From positions 558,001-622,000 of the forward strand of contig NZ_JAAQQR010000003.1 of assembly GCF_011742555.1 (NCBI RefSeq): a stretch of DNA of 64,000 nucleotides. Reading direction: 5' to 3'. Made by a program: the position numbers and the translations under genes. Shown one piece after another: positions 45,810 to 53,289 of the stretch. The notes below the pieces were generated by a model. That model saw only the letters and a list, made by a program, of their open reading frames with translations. It did not search any database and had not been told where the DNA came from. Each line of letters opens with the position of its first letter. Positions within the stretch are counted from its first letter, which is position 1. The stretch comes from Luteibacter jiangsuensis (lineage in GTDB: Bacteria; Pseudomonadota; Gammaproteobacteria; Xanthomonadales; Rhodanobacteraceae).

Positions 45810-48158
45810 GTGTTCTTCCGGCATACCGCTCTGGCCGCCGCCCTCGGCATGGCCCTCGTTTCCGTCGTGCACGCCACGGACACCGATACCACGTCGCCCG
45901 CGGCCAATGCGCCGGTGGCGAATCGTGAAAAGGCCCAGGACCTCGACGCGGTCTCCGTGATCGGCACGGGCGAAACGCGCCAGGTGCAGCGTCTGCGGCC
46001 GGCCGAGCAGAAGGTGCTGCCGCCCGGTACGAGCTTGCAGAAGGTGCTGAACACGCTGCCCGGCGTGAACGCGCAGTCCGTGGACGCGCTGGGTACCAAC
46101 GAGCAGTCGATGACGCTCAGCCTTCGCGGTTTCAGCGGTACCCGTCTCGGTTACACGCTCGACGGCATGCCGCTCGGCGACAGCGCCTACAACAACTACA
46201 ACGGGCTCTCGATCAATCGCGCGCTGATCTCGGAGAACTTCGGCGGTGCTGAGCTTTCCGAGGGCATCGGCAATCTCGGTACCCCGTCGACCAGCAACCT
46301 CGGCGGAACGATCGCCTACACGTCGAGCGACCCGCTGAAAACCATGGGTGGACGTGTGGCCCAGACATTCGGCAGCGACCACAACCGTCGCACCTACGCG
46401 CGCTTCGACACCGGCGATTACCACTGGTTCTCGATGTACCTCTCCGGCGCCCGTACGGAATCCGATCTGTTCAATCACCAGGATGCGTACAACCAGTCGA
46501 CGACGAAGCAGTTCAACGGCAAGGCCGTATGGGACTTCGACTGGGCGCGCATCACCGGCTTCGCGGACACGTCGCGCACCACGCAGGCCGACTACTTCTA
46601 CCTGTCGAAAAGCGAACTCGCTCGCGGCCTCGGTTGGGACTGGGGCGGCTACGCGCCGGACTGGCAACGTGCGATCGGCAAGGCGTACTGCAACAGCGGC
46701 ACGTTCAACGCCCGGCTGTGCGATCGCAGTGGTCCGGACACCGACGCGGACGGCGCGTTCACGGCCGGGCAGATCCTGCGCGATGACGATCTTTACTACC
46801 TCGCGGGCGACTTCTTCCCGAGCGACGCGGTAACGATCCATGCGCAGGCTTACCATCACGAGGACGCCGGCGAAGGCCACAACTGGAATAGCGGTACGTA
46901 TTCGTACCCTGGCACGGCCCGGCAGCTACCGATTATCTTTCGCAATACCCTCTACACGATCAATCGCTCCGGCGCGATCCTGTCGGCCTCGTGGGACATC
47001 GCCAACCACCACGTCGAAGGTGGCGTCTGGTACGAACATAATGTGTCGAGCGCATCGCGCTACAGCAGCTACGTGACCGGTCCGCGCGACCTCAGTGGTC
47101 GCATCGACGAGACGCCGGACCTCGGCGTGTTCGACCAGCGCACGGTGTGGAACACACGTCAGGCGTTTCTGCAGGACACGATCCGCTTCCTCGACGACGC
47201 GCTGGTCGTCGACGTCGGTGTGAAGAGCCCGCACGCGACCTCGCAGGCAACCGCGCTTCCGGGCGTGGCGGTGAAGCCGATCAGCCCTACGTCGAACAAC
47301 CAGTTCGCCAGCGGCAAGCTCAGCGCCAGCAAGGCGCTGCTGCCCCAGTTCGGCGCCCGTTACAAGCTCGCCGAGGGGCAGGAGGTGTTCGCGAGCTTCG
47401 CGAAGAACATCGCCATGTTCCAGGGCGGATTCAAGCTCGGTCCCCAGGCGGTGAGCCAGGCGATCTGGAACGCGCAGGGCGACCTGAAGCCCGAGAAGTC
47501 GCGCAGCCTCGAGGCCGGATACCGCGTCGAGAGCGGCCCGCTGGCCGCGTCGCTCGCGGCGTACAAGGTGCGCTTCGACAATCGCCTGCTGCAGTACAAC
47601 CCATGCGATTCGCGCCAACCTGTCGGGCCGTCCTGCGGTAACCGCTTCTACAACGTGGGCGGCGTGGACAGCCATGGCGTGGAACTGACCTTCGTCTGGA
47701 CGCCCGATGAACATCTCCGCTGGTACAACTCGGCGTCCCTGAATCGCTCGACGTATGCCAGCGACTACGTGCAGGCCGGCGTGGTTCAGCACACGAAGGG
47801 ACGGATCCAGACCGACACGCCGAAGAAGCTCTTCGCGACGCAGATCGACTGGACGCAGGGCGCGTGGTTCGCATCGCTGCGCGGAAAGTACACGGGCGAA
47901 CGCTTCTACACGTACACCAACGACCGGGGCTTCGGCGGCTTCACCGTGTGGGACCTTTCGGGCGGATACGACTTCGGTGCGATGTCGTTCGCCAGCGACG
48001 TTCGCCTGTCGCTCAACGTGACGAACCTTGGCGACAAGCGCTACGCCAGCAACTTCGATTCCAGCGCCTTCGTACCGGCGGACCCGAACGGGACGGCCTA
48101 TGTGTTCCATGCGTCCGCGCCGCGGCAGTATTTCGCCACGCTGGACGTGCGCTTCTGA
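45810..48158 (+). CDS. TonB-dependent outer-membrane receptor
   Basis: A 782-residue beta-barrel receptor. It has a signal peptide (about 1-22), a TonB-box-like stretch LDAVSVIGTG, a plug domain with SLQKVLNTLPGVNAQ and SLRGFSGTRLGYTLDGMPLGD, and a 22-strand barrel ending in an aromatic residue (FATLDVRF). It starts with GTG at 45810. The next gene begins inside its stop codon (TGATG), so the receptor, a phytase-like enzyme and a CYTH-like protein form one operon. The likely ligand is a phosphorylated compound or its metal complex, but the sequence does not say which. Confidence 0.92.
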   Translation: MFFRHTALAAALGMALVSVVHATDTDTTSPAANAPVANREKAQDLDAVSVIGTGETRQVQRLRPAEQKVLPPGTSLQKVLNTLPGVNAQSVDALGTNEQSMTLSLRGFSGTRLGYTLDGMPLGDSAYNNYNGLSINRALISENFGGAELSEGIGNLGTPSTSNLGGTIAYTSSDPLKTMGGRVAQTFGSDHNRRTYARFDTGDYHWFSMYLSGARTESDLFNHQDAYNQSTTKQFNGKAVWDFDWARITGFADTSRTTQADYFYLSKSELARGLGWDWGGYAPDWQRAIGKAYCNSGTFNARLCDRSGPDTDADGAFTAGQILRDDDLYYLAGDFFPSDAVTIHAQAYHHEDAGEGHNWNSGTYSYPGTARQLPIIFRNTLYTINRSGAILSASWDIANHHVEGGVWYEHNVSSASRYSSYVTGPRDLSGRIDETPDLGVFDQRTVWNTRQAFLQDTIRFLDDALVVDVGVKSPHATSQATALPGVAVKPISPTSNNQFASGKLSASKALLPQFGARYKLAEGQEVFASFAKNIAMFQGGFKLGPQAVSQAIWNAQGDLKPEKSRSLEAGYRVESGPLAASLAAYKVRFDNRLLQYNPCDSRQPVGPSCGNRFYNVGGVDSHGVELTFVWTPDEHLRWYNSASLNRSTYASDYVQAGVVQHTKGRIQTDTPKKLFATQIDWTQGAWFASLRGKYTGERFYTYTNDRGFGGFTVWDLSGGYDFGAMSFASDVRLSLNVTNLGDKRYASNFDSSAFVPADPNGTAYVFHASAPRQYFATLDVRF

Positions 48159-49660
48159 TGCGCCGCGCGGTCGCGGGGCTGGCCGTCGTCATCCTGTCGT
48201 CGCAGGTGGCGGCGCAATCCGTCGCGATCCGCGCGCCCGACATCGCGACCGCGCCGCTGCCGCGATCGATCCAGAGCGATGGCCGGACTTACGTCGACCA
48301 GGGCCTTGTCGCCAGTGGCTCCCTGTCCGCCGGCACCGTCGATTTCCTGGGCGACACGCTGGGTTCGTTCTCGTCGCTCTCGATCGAGCCTGGCACGTGG
48401 CGGCGCGACGGCGACGCGTATACCGGCATTCTGTGGACGCTACCGGACCGCGGGCGCAACGATCCGGAACATCAGGTGTTCTTCGACTACCGCGCACGGA
48501 TGCATCGCTTTCGCTTGCGCATGGTTCCCGGAAAGGGCACGTCGATCGCCGGCACCGTCACGTTCATACCCGATGGCGGCCGCGTGCTCGCCGACTTTCG
48601 CGGCAAACCCTTCACCGGCGCCGACCCCGGCCCCGGCGTGCTCACGCAACATGGCATCGTGCTGCCGTCGCCGAAGAGGGGGACGGGTGCCGGCAAGGTC
48701 TCCCTCGATGCCGAGTCGCTCCAGTTCACGCGCGACGGCGGTTTCTACATCGGGGACGAGTACGCGGCGAACGTCTACCGCTTCGATCGCGGCGGTCGTC
48801 TCACGGGCGTGATCGAGCCGCCGCGCGCCGTGCGGCCGCTCGACACCCGCGGCGCGCCCGACTTCACCTCGCTGCGCCCGCCCGCCAGCGGCCGCCGCAA
48901 CAATCAGGGCGTGGAGGGCATGGCGCTCTCCCCGGACGGCACGCGGTTGTTCGTGGTGCTGCAGAGCGCGCTGGTGCAGGACAGCCGTGGCGAAGACGGC
49001 GCGGGTCGTACACCGACGCGCGTGCTTGTCTACGACGTGAGCCGTAACGCGACGCCCAGTCGGCCCGTGGCCCACTTCGTCGTGGATCTGCCGGCATACG
49101 ACGCGAAGGGAAAGGGCGGCGTGCCCGATCGCACGGCCGCGCAAAGCGAGATCCGTGTGCTCGACGATCACCGGTTCCTGATGCTCGCGCGCGACGCCGC
49201 GGGCCGCGGCGCGGAGAGCGATCGTCCCATCGTCTACAAGAGCGTGCTGCTCGTCGACACGACAGGCGCGACGAACCTAGCCGGCACGGCCTACGAGACC
49301 GCAACCACCTCGGTGCGCGAGGCGTCGGGTGCGCTGCGCATGGCGATCCGCCCCGCGACCTGGCAGCCGCTGGTCAACCTTCTTAACCCCGCCGACCTGG
49401 CACGCGCTGGGCTATCGCTGGCGCCGGGCGCGACGCAGCTGTCCGAGAAATGGGAAGCCATGGACCTCGTTCCCGCGCTCGACGACGGCCATCCCGACGA
49501 CTGGTTCCTGCTCGTCGGTAACGACAACGACTTCGTCGCCAGACACTGCGTCATGGATGGCGAGCGCTGCGACTCGGCCATCGACAACGACAACCGCATC
49601 CTCGTGTTCCGGCTCACCCTGCCGGACATGCGTTCCACGACCGCCTCCCACCACCACTGA
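48158..49660 (+). CDS. Secreted phytase-like esterase
   Basis: A 500-residue exported protein with a signal peptide (residues 1-19). The domain is the 'esterase-like activity of phytase' family (PF13449), a beta-propeller-like fold: LGSFSSLSIEP, RYRAR-like segments, LDAESLQFTRDGGFYIGDEYAANVYRF and NNQGVEGMALSPDGTRLFVVLQ. The family is linked to alkaline phosphatase or phosphodiester activity on organic phosphate. It starts within the stop codon of the TonB receptor gene (TGATG), a sign of tight coupling. The C-terminus ends in three His. The substrate is not known. Confidence 0.88.
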   Translation: MRRAVAGLAVVILSSQVAAQSVAIRAPDIATAPLPRSIQSDGRTYVDQGLVASGSLSAGTVDFLGDTLGSFSSLSIEPGTWRRDGDAYTGILWTLPDRGRNDPEHQVFFDYRARMHRFRLRMVPGKGTSIAGTVTFIPDGGRVLADFRGKPFTGADPGPGVLTQHGIVLPSPKRGTGAGKVSLDAESLQFTRDGGFYIGDEYAANVYRFDRGGRLTGVIEPPRAVRPLDTRGAPDFTSLRPPASGRRNNQGVEGMALSPDGTRLFVVLQSALVQDSRGEDGAGRTPTRVLVYDVSRNATPSRPVAHFVVDLPAYDAKGKGGVPDRTAAQSEIRVLDDHRFLMLARDAAGRGAESDRPIVYKSVLLVDTTGATNLAGTAYETATTSVREASGALRMAIRPATWQPLVNLLNPADLARAGLSLAPGATQLSEKWEAMDLVPALDDGHPDDWFLLVGNDNDFVARHCVMDGERCDSAIDNDNRILVFRLTLPDMRSTTASHHH

Positions 49661-49672
49661 AGGCTAACGCGC

Positions 49673-50548
49673 ATGATGAAACGTACGGTTCTCTCGCTGG
49701 TTTCCGCCTCGCTGCTGTTCGGCGCCGTCGCTGCGCATGCCAACACGCCGGCCTACGTCGACAGCAAGGAATACAAGGTGCTCCTGGACGCGTCGCGTTT
49801 CGCGACGAATCCCTCGACCGCCGCGGCGCAGCTGCTGAAGGATCTGTCCACGCGCCTCGCCGCGCTGAAGTTCGACAAGATGGTCACCGGCAGCTTCAGC
49901 GCGGGTGACCGTGACACACTGGCCTACTACGACACAGCGCACAGCTGCTCGCTCTACGGGCGCGGCTATACCGTGCGTACCCGCGCCGGCGACCATTCGG
50001 ACATCCAGTTCAAGTTCCGTCATCCGGACGAAGAACTCTCGTACTGGACCGACGTCTCCGGCGCGGGCAAGAACAAGGACACGAAATTCGAGACGGACGT
50101 GACGCCGGGCAACCTGGTGCTCGCGCATTCGACGAAGCAGAACTTCACCACGACGCCGGCCACGGTGTCGGCGCTCATCTCGCAGTTCCCCGGCGCGTCC
50201 GCGCTGTCCGACATCTCTAGCGCCAGCCTGTCGGCGGTCGGTGGCGTCACCGTGACGCAGCAGGAGTACGGCGGCCCCGTGTCGGACATCGGCCAGTCGG
50301 TTGCCGAGTTCACGCTGACGCTGTGGTACGTGAACAACGCCGCCACGCCGTCGCTCGCCGAACTCTCGTTCCGCGTCGAAGCCGACGAAGACAGCTATTT
50401 CACCACGCCGGTGCTCACGCGCTCGCAAACGCTCAACAAGGCGATCGGCTCGATCGGCAACAACTGGAACATCGCCAACGATGGGGGCAAGACGAGCTGG
50501 CTCTACGCCTATCGCTCGGCGGCGTACCCGAACGGTTTCTGCAACTGA
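49673..50548 (+). CDS. Secreted CYTH-like protein of unknown function
   Basis: A 291-residue protein with a signal peptide (residues 1-23). Parts of the sequence recall the CYTH triphosphate-tunnel fold: an opening SKEYKVLLDASRF in the place of the usual ExExK strand, then YYDT (85-88), RGYTVRTR (97-104) and IQFKFR (111-116). The first Glu of the ExExK motif is replaced, so the match is only partial. CYTH enzymes act on triphosphates or polyphosphate, mostly in the cytoplasm, so an exported form would be unusual. It is the third gene of the receptor/phytase operon, starting 12 nt after the phytase stop, and may be translated from either of two adjacent ATG codons. Confidence 0.6.
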   Translation: MMKRTVLSLVSASLLFGAVAAHANTPAYVDSKEYKVLLDASRFATNPSTAAAQLLKDLSTRLAALKFDKMVTGSFSAGDRDTLAYYDTAHSCSLYGRGYTVRTRAGDHSDIQFKFRHPDEELSYWTDVSGAGKNKDTKFETDVTPGNLVLAHSTKQNFTTTPATVSALISQFPGASALSDISSASLSAVGGVTVTQQEYGGPVSDIGQSVAEFTLTLWYVNNAATPSLAELSFRVEADEDSYFTTPVLTRSQTLNKAIGSIGNNWNIANDGGKTSWLYAYRSAAYPNGFCN

Positions 50549-50580
50549 GCCATTGATGCATTGGCGAGCATAGCCGCAAT

Positions 50581-50706
50581 GTAGGAGCGCGCCCTGCGCG
50601 CGACATGTTTTGGTGCCGTTACCTGGAGCTGGCGCGCCAGCTTGCGGACTGAGGCGAAAAACTGTCGTACCCGACGCGGGCATAAACGCGCAGGGCGCGC
50701 TCCTAC
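50581..50706. repeat. Inverted repeat unit, GTAGGAGCGCGCCC family, copy 1
   Basis: Ends GTAGGAGCGCGCCCTGCGCG and CGCGCAGGGCGCGCTCCTAC pair over 20 bp. The core carries TGTCGTACCCGACGCGGGCATAAACG. A near-identical unit lies at 63001-63126. It is between convergent genes. Confidence 0.85.
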
Positions 50707-50712
50707 GTGTCC

Positions 50713-51630
50713 TTACAGCGGCTCCAGCCAGCCCCAGCGATCGGCGGTCTTGCCGTTGAACAGACCGAAGAACAGTTCCTGCAGGCGGCGGGTGATCGGG
50801 CCGGCCTTGCCCGTGCCGATCTTCTTGCCGTCCACCGAGCGGATCGGCGTGACTTCCGCCGCCGTGCCGCACATCAGGATCTCGTCGGCGAGGTAGAGGT
50901 ACTCGCGCGGCAGGTCGCGCTCGACCACTTCGATGCCCTCTTCCTGCGCAAGGGTCATCAGCGTGTGGCGGGTGATGCCGGTGAGGATCGACGCACTGGC
51001 CGGCGTGGTGTGCAAGGCGCCGTCGAACACGAGGAACAGGTTCTCGCCCGCACCCTCGCTGAGAAGGCCCGTGGACGCCAGGGCGATGCCTTCGCCGAAG
51101 CCGAGACGGCGCGCTTCACGCGCGATGAGCTGGCCGGAGAGGTAGTTGCCGCCGGCCTTGGCGCCTGCCGGAATGGTGTTGGGCGCGAAACGCTGCCAGC
51201 TCGACACGCAGGCGTCGATGCCGTTCTCGAGTGCCTCGGGGCCGAGGTACGGGCCCATGGGCCAGCTGGCCACGGCCACGTCGGTGGGGCACTCGGCGGA
51301 GAGGCCGAAACCGCCCAGGCCGCGGAAGGCTACCGGACGCAGGTAGGCGGCCTTCAGGTCGTTCTTTTTCACCACCTGGCGGCAGGCTTCCGCGAGCTCT
51401 TCCACCGAATAGGGAATCTCGATGTCGTAGATCTTGGCCGACAGATAGAGACGCTTCAGGTGGTCGGTGAGGCGGAAGATCGCGGCGCCATCGGGCGTTT
51501 CATAGCTGCGGATGCCTTCGAACACCGACGAACCATAGTGCAGCGCATGCGCCATCACGTGGACGGTGGCATCGCGCCACGGCTTGATCTGGCCGTTCTG
51601 CCAGATCCATTCGGGGTAGTTCTGAGACAT
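50713..51630 (-). CDS. ilvE: Branched-chain amino-acid aminotransferase
   Basis: A 305-residue PLP enzyme of fold type IV that makes leucine, isoleucine and valine from their 2-oxo acids. Family motifs are ALHYGSSVFEGIRSYET, the PLP lysine in GAKAGGNYLSGQLI, EGAGENLFLV and ILMCGTAAEVTPIRSVDG. The ATG at 51630 gives a normal N-terminus (MSQNYPEWIWQNGQIKPW). It lies alone between two repeat units. Confidence 0.96.
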   Translation of the reverse strand: MSQNYPEWIWQNGQIKPWRDATVHVMAHALHYGSSVFEGIRSYETPDGAAIFRLTDHLKRLYLSAKIYDIEIPYSVEELAEACRQVVKKNDLKAAYLRPVAFRGLGGFGLSAECPTDVAVASWPMGPYLGPEALENGIDACVSSWQRFAPNTIPAGAKAGGNYLSGQLIAREARRLGFGEGIALASTGLLSEGAGENLFLVFDGALHTTPASASILTGITRHTLMTLAQEEGIEVVERDLPREYLYLADEILMCGTAAEVTPIRSVDGKKIGTGKAGPITRRLQELFFGLFNGKTADRWGWLEPL

Positions 51631-51761
51631 GGGATCGCTCCGGAGGGGACCGCCCATGATAACGGGTGGCGCACCCGCCCACATGGCGCGATGCGTCAGT
51701 GCGCGGCCGGATGGGCCTCGGGAAGGCGCACCGCTCCGACAGAGCCGGCGCGTGCGCTTTG

Positions 51762-51810
51762 TGTGGGAGCCGCTTCAGCGGCGATTTCCGCGGCAGCGGG
51801 CCCGGCCGCC
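51762..51810. repeat. Half REP element (GTGGGAGCC family)
   Basis: TGTGGGAGCCGCTTCAGCGG matches one half of the REP pairs, and a degraded second half (CGCGGCAGCGGG) follows. The right end runs straight into the stop codon of the DUF4124 gene at 51811. Confidence 0.7.
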
Positions 51811-52308
51811 TCAGCCCGGTGGCCGCAACCAGAGGCAGCCGGAGTCGCGCACCACGGAAAAATGCGCGCGACGGGTCGTCGCGCCGTCGCCGCCGGGGGC
51901 CGAGGTCACCGCGTCGATGCCGGAACCCTCGTCGCCTTCAAGGGACACCAGCGGACGGCGGACCAGGGATTCCATGGTGCGCAGGTTCTCCACGGCCCCG
52001 GCGCTACCGTAGCCGGACCAAAGGATGAGCCCGCCCACGCGGTTGGCGCTCCGGGCGGCGAACGCCTCGGCGAGGCCGCCGCGAAGCTCGGCCATGTCCT
52101 TCGCACAGAGGAGGCCCGCGGAAGGGCCGTCCGACGACGACGTACTCGCGGACGGCGCGGGCAACAGCGACGTGGCGCCGACGCTCGCGCAGGGCTGGTC
52201 GCTGTAGACGGGCCGCCCGTCCGTGCCGACGCAGCGGTGGATCGCGGTCTGCGCCGCGGCGGGCAGGGCGACGAAAAGCAGGAGCAGCAGGACGATGGCA
52301 CGGATCAC
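51811..52308 (-). CDS. Exported DUF4124-type protein
   Basis: A 165-residue protein with a signal peptide (residues 1-20) followed by the DUF4124 opening AIHRCVGTDGRPVYSDQPC, with its paired cysteines and Tyr-Ser-Asp. The rest is Ser/Ala-rich, then a helical region with Cys68 and a final Cys-Leu-Trp stretch. The function of the family is unknown; it is common in the Xanthomonadales periplasm. It starts with GTG at 52308. A half REP element lies right at its end. Confidence 0.75.
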   Translation of the reverse strand: MIRAIVLLLLLFVALPAAAQTAIHRCVGTDGRPVYSDQPCASVGATSLLPAPSASTSSSDGPSAGLLCAKDMAELRGGLAEAFAARSANRVGGLILWSGYGSAGAVENLRTMESLVRRPLVSLEGDEGSGIDAVTSAPGGDGATTRRAHFSVVRDSGCLWLRPPG

Positions 52309-52381
52309 GGCACGGAACGCGGTGGCGGACGGTGCGTCATCATCCCCGTCCGCCCTTCAGCGAAGGGTGACGGCGCGCACG

Positions 52382-53212
52382 TTACCGCGCGGCGAGTCGC
52401 TCCAGCACCGAGGCGGTCGCCCGCGCGCGGTTGATCGTATAGAAGTGCAGGCCGGGCGCGCCGCCGTCCAGCAGGCGGCGGCAAAGCTCCGCCACCACGT
52501 CGGCGCCCAGCTCGCGCACGGCGGCCGCGTCGTCGCCATGCGCCTGCATGCGCTTCACGATCCAGCGGGGAATCTCCGCGCCGCACTGGTCCGAGAACCG
52601 GCGCAACTGGCTGAAATTCGCGATCGGCATGATGCCCGGCACCACCGGCACATTCACGCCGAGCTTCGCCACGTCGTCGACGAAGCGGAAATAGGCGTCC
52701 GGGTTGAAGAAATACTGGGTGATCGCGCCATTGGCGCCGGCGTCGACCTTGGCCTTGAAGTGGCGAAGGTCGGCCAGGGCGTTCTCCGCCTGCGGGTGCG
52801 TCTCCGGATAGGCGGCCACTTCGATGTGGAAGTGATCGCCGCTGTGCTCGCGGATGAAGGCCACCAGTTCGGCGGCATAGCGGAAGTCGCCGGGGCTGGC
52901 CATGCCGGAGGGCAGGTCGCCGCGAAGGGCCACGATACGGCGGCAACCGGACGCCTTGTACGTGTCCAGCAGGGCACCGATCTCCGCCCGGGTGCCGCCC
53001 ATGCACGACAGATGCGGTGCCACCGAGAGCGCATGCTCCGCCCGCAGCCGGCGCACGGTTTCGTCGGTATAGCTGAGCGTCGACCCGCCCGCGCCGAAGG
53101 TCACGGACACGTAGTCCGGCGCATGCGCCTTGAGACGGCTCACGGCGGCATCGAGCTGCTCGCGCTGCTCGTCGGTTTTCGGCGGGAAGAATTCGAAGCT
53201 GATGGCGGGCAT
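52382..53212 (-). CDS. metF: Methylenetetrahydrofolate reductase MetF
   Basis: A 276-residue FAD enzyme that makes 5-methyl-THF for methionine synthesis. Signature stretches are ISFEFFPPKTDEQREQL, DYVSVTFGAGGST, ALRGDLPSG and GANGAITQYFFNPDAYFRFVDD. The ATG at 53212 follows GAGG at a good distance; the longer frame starts with TTG. Upstream is a 24-bp imperfect palindrome that may be an operator. ahcY, of the same methionine cycle, lies 3 kb away on the same strand, with the effector and immunity genes between. Confidence 0.96.
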   Translation of the reverse strand: MPAISFEFFPPKTDEQREQLDAAVSRLKAHAPDYVSVTFGAGGSTLSYTDETVRRLRAEHALSVAPHLSCMGGTRAEIGALLDTYKASGCRRIVALRGDLPSGMASPGDFRYAAELVAFIREHSGDHFHIEVAAYPETHPQAENALADLRHFKAKVDAGANGAITQYFFNPDAYFRFVDDVAKLGVNVPVVPGIMPIANFSQLRRFSDQCGAEIPRWIVKRMQAHGDDAAAVRELGADVVAELCRRLLDGGAPGLHFYTINRARATASVLERLAAR

Positions 53213-53245
53213 GGGCGACCTCGGCAAGATGGCCGCAGTATAGAT

Positions 53246-53269
53246 ATCTTTCTATCCAGATGGAAAGAT
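53246..53269. promoter_or_regulatory. Palindromic operator candidate before metF
   Basis: Arms ATCTTTC (53246-53252) and GAAAGAT (53263-53269) enclose the inner pair ATC/GAT. It begins 34 nt upstream of the metF start. Size and AT-rich form suit an ArsR- or LysR-type regulator of methionine genes such as SahR or MetR, but the protein is not identified. Confidence 0.5.
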
Positions 53270-53289
53270 GGCTAAGAGTCGTGTGCGCA

